A stretch of DNA of 10,199 bases from Chitinophagaceae bacterium. Lineage in GTDB: Bacteria; Bacteroidota; Bacteroidia; Chitinophagales; Chitinophagaceae. Position 1 is the first letter of the stretch. Each line of letters opens with the position of its first letter. This document shows positions 1-5,291 of this stretch, piece after piece. Under the pieces are notes generated by a model that did not search any database, was not told the origin of the DNA, and saw only the letters and a program-made list of their open reading frames with translations. Made by a program: the position numbers and the translations under genes. The stretch spans positions 1-10,199 of the forward strand of contig JAACZX010000049.1 in the NCBI GenBank assembly GCA_009996555.1, written 5' to 3'.

Positions 1-381
1 AATGTGTTGATCCTGTTTTACCCGCAGGCATTATCAAGTACGTGTACAAAAGAACTTTGTGCTGTGCGGGATGATATTGCCCGTTACAACAATGCCAACG
101 CACAGGTGCTTGGAATATCTGTTGATTCGGTATTTACCCTGAAACGCTACAAAGAGGAGCAGGGGTATAACTTTCCACTACTAAGCGACTTTAATAAAGA
201 AGTATCAGCCGCATACGATTCATTGTATGAAAACTGGATACTTGATATGAAAGGAGTATCGAAGCGTAGTGCGTTTGTGATTGATAAAGAAGGCATTATT
301 CAATATGCAGAACTGGTGGAGGTAAAAGACGCAGTACCTGATTTTGAAGCAATTAGCCAATGTCTGGCTGAATTGAATTAG
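1..381 (+). CDS. Peroxiredoxin (AhpC/TSA or PrxQ-like), 5' end cut by window edge
   Basis: This is the C-terminal 126 codons of a thiol peroxidase that reduces H2O2 or organic hydroperoxides in the cytoplasm. The reading frame is open to base 1, so roughly the first 25-35 residues, including the true start, lie outside the window. The peroxidatic site is visible as FYPQALSSTC, matching the PxxxT/SxxC loop, with the peroxidatic Cys encoded at 43-45. A second Cys follows after four residues (58-60). That CxxxxC spacing is the resolving arrangement of PrxQ/BCP enzymes and suggests an atypical 2-Cys mechanism, although the rest of the chain also resembles AhpE-like 1-Cys proteins. LGISVDS and the later RSAFVIDKEG segment, which holds the conserved Arg and a beta strand, are standard for the fold. 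Family assignment is secure; the subfamily is inferred. Confidence 0.93.
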   Translation, partial: NVLILFYPQALSSTCTKELCAVRDDIARYNNANAQVLGISVDSVFTLKRYKEEQGYNFPLLSDFNKEVSAAYDSLYENWILDMKGVSKRSAFVIDKEGIIQYAELVEVKDAVPDFEAISQCLAELN

Positions 382-390
382 GCTTATTTA

Positions 391-436
391 GGCAGGAGGA
401 AGGCGAGTAGTAATAGAAAATTGTCTTCCTCCTGTT
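391..436. repeat. Inverted repeat after the peroxiredoxin gene, possible terminator
   Basis: CAGGAGGAAG at 393-402 is the exact reverse complement of CTTCCTCCTG at 425-434, giving a 10-bp stem that G.U pairs can extend outward and inward. It starts 10 nt after the peroxiredoxin stop codon, so it could end that transcript or protect its 3' end. No run of T follows it on either strand, so it is not a standard intrinsic terminator. Confidence 0.5.
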
Positions 437-455
437 AAGATTTGTGAAAAAAAGC

Positions 456-486
456 TTGTAAATTGCTAATAATAAAACTAAGTTTG
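456..486 (+). promoter_or_regulatory. Bacteroidota-type promoter for the T9SS-domain gene
   Basis: A -33 TTG at 456-458 is followed after 20 nt by TAAGTTTG at 479-486, a perfect match to the TAnnTTTG -7 element, with the preferred pyrimidine after it. The element ends only 5 nt before the TTG start codon at 492. Transcription would therefore be expected to begin within a base or two of the start codon. Confidence 0.72.
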
Positions 487-491
487 TTTCG

Positions 492-836
492 TTGAAACGG
501 ATTTTTACCATAATTGCCTGTATCCTTTTGATAGCCACAGCAACCGCCCAGACCGACAGATCTTCGTCTGGAAACGCTGAAAATGTGGTTAAGGCAGTAC
601 GTTTTTATCCCAATCCAGCTTCTTCCTTTATCAATTTTGAATTCAAAGACGTTAAGCTTTCAGATTACTCGATCAAGCTGTTCAATTTTATTGGCAAAAA
701 AGTTTTAGAAGTGAACAATCTTACTCCACGTACTGTGGTAAGCCTCAACGACTTCTTCCGGGGCGTATATATCTTCCAGTTAACCGATCGCAACGGTAAA
801 GTTGTGGAAAGCGGTAAGTTCCAGGTAGTAAAATAA
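492..836 (+). CDS. Small secreted protein consisting of a T9SS type A sorting domain
   Basis: The 114-residue product begins with a Sec signal peptide: KR followed by a hydrophobic stretch at residues 4-18, with likely cleavage after ATA at 17-19. About 13 polar residues follow, and then from about residue 33 to the end there is a Por-secretion (type A) C-terminal sorting domain. Its hallmarks are FYPNPASSF at 38-46, an IKLFNFIGKKV strand, an L-N-D-F-F turn and FRGVYIFQL, ending in FQVVK. Such domains normally sit at the end of large cargo proteins, direct export across the outer membrane through T9SS and are removed at the surface. Here almost no cargo is left. The start is TTG at 492; no ATG or GTG occurs in frame between the upstream stop at 459-461 and that codon. 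It may be a cargo-free sorting domain or a very small surface protein. Confidence 0.82.
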   Translation: MKRIFTIIACILLIATATAQTDRSSSGNAENVVKAVRFYPNPASSFINFEFKDVKLSDYSIKLFNFIGKKVLEVNNLTPRTVVSLNDFFRGVYIFQLTDRNGKVVESGKFQVVK

Positions 837-846
837 TTTCCTTTTT

Positions 847-919
847 GTTTCAGGTTGCCAGTTTCAGGTTTGTACCTGAGTAACCTGTTTTCCCAAACTT
901 GGAACCAGCAACCTGAAAC
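847..919. repeat. Word-based inverted repeat between convergent genes
   Basis: GTTTCAGGTTGC at 847-858 is perfectly complementary to GCAACCTGAAAC at 908-919. A smaller hairpin, CAGGT-TTGT-ACCTG at 865-878, is nested inside. The left arm also repeats the word TTTCAGGTT (848-856 and 862-870). The element lies between the ends of two convergent genes (836 and 966) and could block read-through in both directions, but no T-run accompanies it. The rest of this gap up to 965 is a low-complexity mix of short related words such as CTTTGTAC. Confidence 0.65.
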
Positions 920-965
920 CAGTAACTTATTACTTTGTACTTCCAACTTCGTCCCTCGTACTTTA

Positions 966-2138
966 TCAAAGCACCTGCACTATCAAAAACTTCAAATAAT
1001 GTGTATTCTCCCAGCCCCAAACAATCGGGTGATCGGAGCTTTGCGTTTGAAAGGTAACCTGGCGTAATTGCCGGCGTGCATCTTTCGCTGCCATTTGTAT
1101 GATCTCTAAAAACAGATCGGGCTGAACCAGGTTGGTGCAGGAAGAAGTAACCAGGAAACCACCCGGCTTCACCAGCTTCATGCCCCGCAGGTTAATTTCT
1201 TTGTAACCGGTAATGGCTTTTTGAATCGTTGCCCTTGATTTGGTAAACGATGGGGGATCAAGCATCACCACATCATATTGCTTGCCTTCTTTCACCCATG
1301 TTTTCAATACATCAAAAGCATTTACGCATTCAAATTTGCATTTATCAGCAACGCCATTTAATTCGGCATTTTTATTACACATGGCAATGGCACTTTCAGA
1401 AATGTCTAACCCATGCACACTCTTTGCTCCATACTTTGCTGCATGAATTTCGAAGGTTCCGGTATAGGTAAAGGCGCCCAATACCTCTGCATCTTTTACA
1501 ATATGCTCAATGTGTCTGCGGTTGTCCTGTTGATCGAGGAAGTAGCCGGTCTTTTGTCCATTGGCAATATCAACATGAAACTGCAAACCGTTTTCGTTGA
1601 TGATAATATTTGTATCGAAGGGCTCGCTTAAGAAACCTTTTTTCTGCTCCATGCCTTCCAGCTCACGAATAGGCACATCGTTGCGTTCGTAAATGCCTTT
1701 GGGTTGGAAAATTTGATTGATGGCTTTTACAATAGCATCTTTCCACAAATCAATACCCAGCGCCAGTGTTTGAATAACAAAATGATCGTTGAACTTATCA
1801 ATGATCAGTTGTGGTAAACCATCAGCTTCACCAAAAATAAGGCGGCAGTTTTCTTTGTAGCCCATTTGCTGGCGGTGTTTCCAGGCTTCACTCAACTTGC
1901 GTAAAAAGAAATCATCGTTGATCTCTTCATTCTTTTTCCGGGTAAGAATGCGCACTAATATCTGTGACTTGGGGTTGAAGTATCCTCTTCCCAAAAATTT
2001 ATCGTCATGTGTATGCACATCTACAATGGCACCTGCTTCTGCATTTCCTTCCACACGGTTTACTTCGTTTGCAAACACCCATGGATGCCCGTTTAATACT
2101 CTTTGTCCAATCTTTCTGTTAAGGATCACTTTTGTCAT
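966..2138 (-). CDS. rlmI: Class I SAM-dependent 23S rRNA (cytosine-C5) methyltransferase, RlmI family
   Basis: The product (390 aa from the chosen start; E. coli RlmI is about 396 aa) methylates a cytosine of 23S rRNA using S-adenosylmethionine. In order it has an N-terminal PUA RNA-binding domain (about 1-75, with HPWVFANEV at 18-26), a central EEHEE-like domain and a C-terminal Rossmann methyltransferase. The family signature GQKTGYFLDQ is at 194-203, motif I is FTYTGTF at 223-229, the SAM ribose-binding Asp is in GLDIS at about 245, and motif IV is LDPPSF at 293-298. A Cys in TSSCTN is the likely catalytic nucleophile. The residue before the glycine-rich loop, usually Asp in VLDxFxYTG, is Gly here. 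A TTG codon at 2147 would add three residues but overlaps the promoter -7 box, so ATG at 2138 is preferred. The gene is convergent with the T9SS-domain gene and divergent from the lipoprotein gene. Confidence 0.93.
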   Translation of the reverse strand: MTKVILNRKIGQRVLNGHPWVFANEVNRVEGNAEAGAIVDVHTHDDKFLGRGYFNPKSQILVRILTRKKNEEINDDFFLRKLSEAWKHRQQMGYKENCRLIFGEADGLPQLIIDKFNDHFVIQTLALGIDLWKDAIVKAINQIFQPKGIYERNDVPIRELEGMEQKKGFLSEPFDTNIIINENGLQFHVDIANGQKTGYFLDQQDNRRHIEHIVKDAEVLGAFTYTGTFEIHAAKYGAKSVHGLDISESAIAMCNKNAELNGVADKCKFECVNAFDVLKTWVKEGKQYDVVMLDPPSFTKSRATIQKAITGYKEINLRGMKLVKPGGFLVTSSCTNLVQPDLFLEIIQMAAKDARRQLRQVTFQTQSSDHPIVWGWENTHYLKFLIVQVL

Positions 2139-2144
2139 AGCGGG

Positions 2145-2178
2145 CAAAGGTATTTTTAAAATGTGAAGAATCGTGCAA
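2145..2178 (-). promoter_or_regulatory. Promoter for rlmI, predicted near-leaderless transcript
   Basis: Read on the minus strand, TACCTTTG (2152 down to 2145) is a perfect TAnnTTTG -7 element followed by C. A TTG at 2178-2176 lies 23 nt upstream, at the upper end of known -33 spacing. Only 6 nt separate the -7 box from the ATG at 2138, leaving a leader of at most a few bases. The -7 box is strong; the -33 match is weaker. Confidence 0.65.
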
Positions 2179-2209
2179 CGGAATAAAACCGATTATGGTC
2201 AACCCTTAA

Positions 2210-2578
2210 ATGTGGAGAATGAAATCATATCATCTTTTTCTGATGACAGGCCTGATGTTACTTTCTGCGTGCGCTAAGCAATCAGTAAAAGGGCAATTTA
2301 AAGCAAAGCTGATCGATTCGTTTTGTGTATTTAACATCGTGCAGATTGAGAACGCTAAAGGAAGTGTGAAGGGGATGAACTGGACTAATTCTGCCGGCAC
2401 ACAGTATAAAAATGTGTTTACAGTACAGAATTTTTGCGACTTTAATGCTGCTGGTATTCAGGAAGGAGAAACGTTTACAGCTGAATTAATTGAAGATGCA
2501 ACTAACCAGGCGTGTGCTGTTTGTTATGGCTACATGGAAACTCCGCCACTTCAGCTCAGCATCAGGGTCATTCAATAA
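2210..2578 (+). CDS. Small lipoprotein of unknown function
   Basis: I do not recognise the family. The 122-residue product has a type II signal peptide with a hydrophobic core at 9-18 and lipobox LLSAC, the lipidated Cys being residue 21. AKQ follows the Cys rather than an acidic surface-export signal, which suggests a periplasm-facing lipoprotein. The mature part has four further cysteines: C39 and C76, each in an FCxFN motif (38-42 and 75-79), and a C102xxC105 pair near the end. These may form disulfides or bind a metal. ATG at 2210 is used because of its A-rich upstream context; ATG at 2219 would give a shorter, equally valid signal peptide. It is divergent from rlmI, and the gap between them is only about 70 nt. 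A strong terminator follows, so it is probably transcribed alone. Confidence 0.75.
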   Translation: MWRMKSYHLFLMTGLMLLSACAKQSVKGQFKAKLIDSFCVFNIVQIENAKGSVKGMNWTNSAGTQYKNVFTVQNFCDFNAAGIQEGETFTAELIEDATNQACAVCYGYMETPPLQLSIRVIQ

Positions 2579-2608
2579 GTTTTTCTTTATGTTTTATATG
2601 TTTAGCCC

Positions 2609-2640
2609 GGCATCCCTCTTTTGCGGGATGCCTTTCTTTT
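2609..2640 (+). terminator. Intrinsic terminator after the lipoprotein gene
   Basis: GGCATCCC at 2609-2616 pairs perfectly with GGGATGCC at 2625-2632 around an 8-nt loop, and TTTCTTTT follows immediately. It separates the lipoprotein gene from the grpE promoter. Confidence 0.88.
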
Positions 2641-2650
2641 CTGTATAACA

Positions 2651-2681
2651 GGACAATTTGTCCCAATTTGCCCATTGGCAA
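2651..2681 (+). promoter_or_regulatory. Candidate operator upstream of grpE: palindrome plus tandem 10-mers
   Basis: GGACAA-T-TTGTCC at 2651-2663 is a perfect 6-1-6 palindrome. It overlaps a tandem repeat, CAATTTGTCC at 2654-2663 followed directly by CAATTTGCCC at 2664-2673, so the two copies are one helical turn apart. A second palindrome, TTGCC-CATT-GGCAA (2668-2681), runs over the -33 box. The position immediately upstream of and over the grpE promoter fits a regulator-binding site, perhaps for heat-shock control. It is not a CIRCE element (TTAGCACTC-N9-GAGTGCTAA). The regulator is unknown. Confidence 0.45.
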
Positions 2682-2704
2682 TATTCTTGACGAACTTACC
2701 TTTG
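2675..2704 (+). promoter_or_regulatory. Promoter of the grpE-dnaJ operon
   Basis: TTG at 2675-2677 and TACCTTTG at 2697-2704 are separated by 19 nt, and C follows the -7 box, so both elements match the Bacteroidota housekeeping consensus. The expected transcription start is about 2709-2711, giving a leader of about 13 nt before the grpE ATG at 2723. Confidence 0.78.
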
Positions 2705-2722
2705 CCGACAATTTTACCATTT

Positions 2723-3295
2723 ATGGATCAAAAGACGAACGAAATGACAGAACAAAACACAACCGATGTGAACAATGCCGCCTTCAGTGCAGATATCAAC
2801 ACCGATGAAAATATTGCCGGTGTTCATCACCTGAATGAGCAGATTGCCGAGGAAAGCGAGCTCGAGAAGTTGAAAGAAGCTTTGGAAGAGGAAAAGAAAA
2901 AGTACCTCTACCTCATGGCTGAGTTCGATAATTTCCGTCGCCGCACAGCAAAAGAAAGAGTGGAGCAAATGCAGACTGCAGGCAAAGAAGTAATTGTTTC
3001 GTTGCTGGAAGTGCTGGATGACGCTGATCGTGCAGAAGCTGAATTAATCAAGGCAGGAGCGGTTGATGAAGGCGTGAAACTGGTGTTTCATAAACTTCGT
3101 TCATTGCTGCAAGGCCGTGGACTGAAACTGATGGACGCAAAAGGACAGGACTTTGATGCCGATAAACATGAAGCCATTACTGAAATTCCTGCTCCAAGCG
3201 AAGAGCTGAAAGGAAAAGTGATCGATGAAATTGAAAAAGGATATCTACTCAACGATAAAATCATCCGCTTTGCAAAAGTGGTTGTAGGGAAATAA
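2723..3295 (+). CDS. grpE: Nucleotide exchange factor GrpE (Hsp70 co-chaperone)
   Basis: GrpE is a cytoplasmic homodimer that releases ADP from DnaK so that the chaperone can let go of its client protein; it also acts as a thermosensor. The 190-residue product has a variable acidic N-terminal tail (about 1-40), a long charged coiled coil rich in E and K (about 45-95) containing the typical EFDNFRRRTAKE, and the C-terminal beta domain ending in HEAITEIPAP, a GYLLNDKIIRFA segment and KVVVGK, which matches the family signature. The reading frame extends upstream to 2621, but that would translate through the terminator and promoter, so ATG 2723 is chosen; ATG at 2744 is an alternative. dnaJ follows 76 nt downstream and is probably co-transcribed. 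dnaK is not in the window. Confidence 0.95.
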   Translation: MDQKTNEMTEQNTTDVNNAAFSADINTDENIAGVHHLNEQIAEESELEKLKEALEEEKKKYLYLMAEFDNFRRRTAKERVEQMQTAGKEVIVSLLEVLDDADRAEAELIKAGAVDEGVKLVFHKLRSLLQGRGLKLMDAKGQDFDADKHEAITEIPAPSEELKGKVIDEIEKGYLLNDKIIRFAKVVVGK

Positions 3296-3317
3296 TTTGA
3301 AAATAAATTCAATTTGA

Positions 3318-3364
3318 AAATTTGAGAATGTAAGGAATTAGCACATTTTCAAATTCTCAAATTT
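3318..3364. repeat. AT-rich inverted repeat in the grpE-dnaJ gap
   Basis: AAATTTGAGAAT at 3318-3329 is the exact complement of ATTCTCAAATTT at 3353-3364. The surroundings repeat the word AATTTGAAAA on the left and its complement TTTTCAAA on the right. In the mRNA this would form a 12-bp stem ending 7 nt before the dnaJ ATG, where it could affect transcript stability or dnaJ translation. No T-run follows, so termination is unlikely. Confidence 0.6.
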
Positions 3365-3371
3365 CCACATT

Positions 3372-4538
3372 ATGAAAAGAGATTTTTACGAAATACTGGG
3401 TGTGGGCAAAACTGCTTCTGCAGATGAGATCAAAAAAGCTTATCGCAAAGTGGCTATGCAATACCACCCCGACCGTAACACCGGAAACAAAGAAGCTGAA
3501 GAGAAATTTAAAGAAGCTGCAGAGGCTTATGAAGTGTTAAGTGATGCAGATAAGAAAGCTCAATACGATCGTTACGGGCATGCAGGTGTAAGCGGCAATG
3601 GCCGTGGTGGATTTGGTGGTGGTGGTGCACATGGCATGAACATGGAAGATATCTTCAGCCAGTTTGGAGATATTTTTGGTGATGATGTGTTTGGCAGTTT
3701 CTTCGGCGGTGGTCAGCGCAGAGGTGGTGGTGGAAAGACAAGAGGTGTTCGTGGCAGCAACCTGCGTGTTCGCATAAAACTTAATTACGAAGAAATTGCA
3801 AAAGGCGCCAATAAAACCATTAAGGTTAAAAAATATGTTGGCTGTACTACTTGCGGCAGTACCGGTGCAAAAGATAAAAGCAGCATGCAAACCTGCGGTA
3901 CCTGCGGTGGCAGCGGCCAGGTACGACGTGTACAAAATACATTCCTCGGGCAGATGCAAACGGTAACCACCTGTCCAACCTGTAATGGTGAAGGTTCAAC
4001 CATTGCAAATAAGTGTACAGCATGTAAAGGTGAGGGTCGTGTGTATGGCGAAGAAAATATCAGCATTGATATACCCGCTGGTGTGCAGGAAGGTATGCAA
4101 CTGAATGTGAGTGGCAGAGGTAATGCAGGCGAACGTGGCGGTCCTGCCGGTGATTTGATTGTATTGATCGAAGAAGAAGCGCATCCCCAGCTTCACCGTG
4201 ATGGACTGAACGTAGCGTACGATCTTCATATTTCCTTCCCCGATGCTGCATTTGGTATCCAGGCTGAAGTGCCAACTATCGACGGTCGTGCAAAAATTAA
4301 AATACCGCCGGGTACACAAAGCGGAAAAGTTTTCAGACTGAAGGGAAAAGGATTTCCTGCTGTACAGAGTTATGAAAAAGGTGATCAGCTGATCTACGTA
4401 AATGTGTGGACGCCGCAGCATCTTAACTCCGAAGAAAAAGCAATGCTGGAAAAATTGCAGCAAAGCCAGAACTTTCATCCAAAACCAGAGAAGGGAGAAA
4501 AAGGTTTCTTCGAGCGGGTGCGGGAAATGTTTAGCTAA
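3372..4538 (+). CDS. dnaJ: Chaperone protein DnaJ (Hsp40, type I)
   Basis: DnaJ delivers unfolded proteins to DnaK and stimulates its ATPase in the cytoplasm. The 388-residue product has all type I domains: a J domain (about 1-70) with the essential HPD at 32-34 and [10 protein letters not shown] at its end; a Gly/Phe-rich linker (about 75-125); and a zinc-binding domain with four CxxC motifs ([32 protein letters not shown]). Two C-terminal substrate-binding beta domains follow, with IPAGVQEG and [17 protein letters not shown], and a short dimerisation tail. Length and order are normal for the family. It is the second gene after grpE, with no promoter of its own visible in the 76-nt gap, and a strong intrinsic terminator lies 22 nt past its stop codon. 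Confidence 0.97.
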   Translation: MKRDFYEILGVGKTASADEIKKAYRKVAMQYHPDRNTGNKEAEEKFKEAAEAYEVLSDADKKAQYDRYGHAGVSGNGRGGFGGGGAHGMNMEDIFSQFGDIFGDDVFGSFFGGGQRRGGGGKTRGVRGSNLRVRIKLNYEEIAKGANKTIKVKKYVGCTTCGSTGAKDKSSMQTCGTCGGSGQVRRVQNTFLGQMQTVTTCPTCNGEGSTIANKCTACKGEGRVYGEENISIDIPAGVQEGMQLNVSGRGNAGERGGPAGDLIVLIEEEAHPQLHRDGLNVAYDLHISFPDAAFGIQAEVPTIDGRAKIKIPPGTQSGKVFRLKGKGFPAVQSYEKGDQLIYVNVWTPQHLNSEEKAMLEKLQQSQNFHPKPEKGEKGFFERVREMFS

Positions 4539-4560
4539 GAACAGCAAGTAACAATAGTAC

Positions 4561-4589
4561 GTGGCGAGTGTTGAGCTCGCCACTTTTTT
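4561..4589 (+). terminator. Intrinsic terminator of grpE-dnaJ
   Basis: GTGGCGAG at 4561-4568 pairs perfectly with CTCGCCAC at 4576-4583 around a 7-nt loop, followed by six T. A second, weaker GC stem plus T-run (about 4611-4634) lies downstream and might act as a backup. Confidence 0.92.
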
Positions 4590-4647
4590 ATGTCGTTAAG
4601 TGTTTTGGCCAGGTGGCACAACTGCGCCTTTTTTAAGATAACTGCGG

Positions 4648-4679
4648 GTGAGCCACCCCAAATACAGCGGGTGGCTCAC
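4648..4679. repeat. Strong 11-bp hairpin upstream of the membrane-protein gene
   Basis: GTGAGCCACCC at 4648-4658 is perfectly complementary to GGGTGGCTCAC at 4669-4679, with a 10-nt loop. The plus-strand sequence after it (TCATCATTCCTTATTTTTATG) is only moderately T-rich. It may be a third terminator, an attenuator or leader structure for the gene starting at 4723, or a palindromic repeat copy. Confidence 0.6.
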
Positions 4680-4722
4680 TCATCATTCCTTATTTTTATG
4701 TTCTTTCAACCATCTGGCAAAC

Positions 4723-5166
4723 ATGAATGACAAACTGATCTATTCAATTCCGGCACGTTTCCGGCGCATTGAGAATTTGCATATTCTTTTCTGGCTAATA
4801 AAAGATGCCTGCTGGGCATTGAACCTGCATGTTCCCGGGCTTATTATGATTGTGCCCACCGTTCTTGCGGCTCTTGTCATTACATGGCAAACGAGAAAGA
4901 TCACATCGGAGCTGGTGCATAACCTGGCAGTAGTGTTCTGGATCTTTGCTAACTGCACCTGGATGATTGGCGAGTTCTATGGCTGGGATGAAGGCCTGTT
5001 CGGATTGCGGCACATGGCACTGATTCCGTTTGGCATCGGGCTGGCAATACTGGGCGTTTATTATGGTATGTATTATTCCAGCCAGCGTTTCAGGGCAAAG
5101 ATGACACGGCAAACAGAAGATGCATTGAAACAAGAACTGGATCAGCATCCCGTTAAATCAGCCTGA
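4723..5166 (+). CDS. Conserved-looking four-helix inner membrane protein, function unknown
   Basis: The 147-residue product has about four predicted membrane helices: near 20-35, 38-55, 66-83 and 97-115. A basic loop (QTRKITSEL) lies between the second and third, and a polar cytoplasm-like tail follows after 118. A distinctive motif set is FWLIKDACW (23-31), PTVLAALVITW (45-55), HNLAVVFWIFAN (66-77) and WMIGEFYGWDE (80-90). The charged and aromatic residues near helix ends look constrained. From memory, similar proteins occur in many Bacteroidota, but I cannot name a function. The ATG at 4723 is chosen; the frame stays open upstream to a GTG at 4648, which would place the strong hairpin inside the coding region and add an unlikely His/Cys-rich leader. 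The gene stands alone between the dnaJ terminator and the aspS promoter. Confidence 0.8.
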   Translation: MNDKLIYSIPARFRRIENLHILFWLIKDACWALNLHVPGLIMIVPTVLAALVITWQTRKITSELVHNLAVVFWIFANCTWMIGEFYGWDEGLFGLRHMALIPFGIGLAILGVYYGMYYSSQRFRAKMTRQTEDALKQELDQHPVKSA

Positions 5167-5196
5167 CTTCGCTTCGGATGGTTACCGCTCAATGGT

Positions 5197-5205
5197 TATC
5201 TTTGC
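5197..5205 (+). promoter_or_regulatory. -7 promoter element for aspS
   Basis: TATCTTTGC is a perfect match to TAnnTTTGY. The best -33 candidate (TTCG at 5173-5176, 20-nt spacing) is imperfect. Transcription would start around 5210, leaving an aspS leader of about 80 nt. Confidence 0.6.
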
Positions 5206-5234
5206 GCTCCATTTATAACAGTTTCATGTTGAAT

Positions 5235-5264
5235 GTTTAAAGTTTAATGTTTTCAACTTTAAAC
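5235..5264 (+). repeat. AT-rich inverted repeat in the aspS leader
   Basis: GTTTAAAGTT at 5235-5244 is the exact complement of AACTTTAAAC at 5255-5264 around a 10-nt loop. The flanks repeat related words: GTTTAA and its complement TTAAAC occur again at 5272-5279. It lies in the predicted 5' leader of aspS, 27 nt before the start codon. I see no T-box or other known leader class there. Confidence 0.55.
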
Positions 5265-5291
5265 CTTTAGCCTTAAACCTCAAATTTTTCT

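Noticed and set aside
1240..1631. Overlapping plus-strand open frames inside rlmI
   Set aside because: They are opposite to a well-supported methyltransferase gene, short and without recognisable features.
2675..2692. Sigma-54-type promoter (TTGGCA-N6-TTGA) before grpE
   Set aside because: The -12 element lacks the GC dinucleotide (GA instead), and the same region is better explained by the TTG-N19-TACCTTTG housekeeping promoter.
2621..2722. N-terminal extension of GrpE by 34 residues
   Set aside because: It would begin inside the terminator hairpin loop and read through the promoter. The hydrophobic leader is foreign to GrpE.
3996..4583. 195-codon open frame antisense to dnaJ
   Set aside because: It is the shadow of a long, clearly coding dnaJ. 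It has no promoter, its translation is Cys/Phe/Thr-rich without domains, and it would run through the dnaJ terminator.
4648..4722. GTG start for the membrane protein at 4648
   Set aside because: It would place the 11-bp hairpin in coding sequence. The ATG at 4723 gives a natural N-terminus.
5210..5291. T-box riboswitch in the aspS leader
   Set aside because: The leader is only about 80 nt, holds one AT-rich stem and shows no T-box sequence or terminator. T-boxes are not typical of this phylum.
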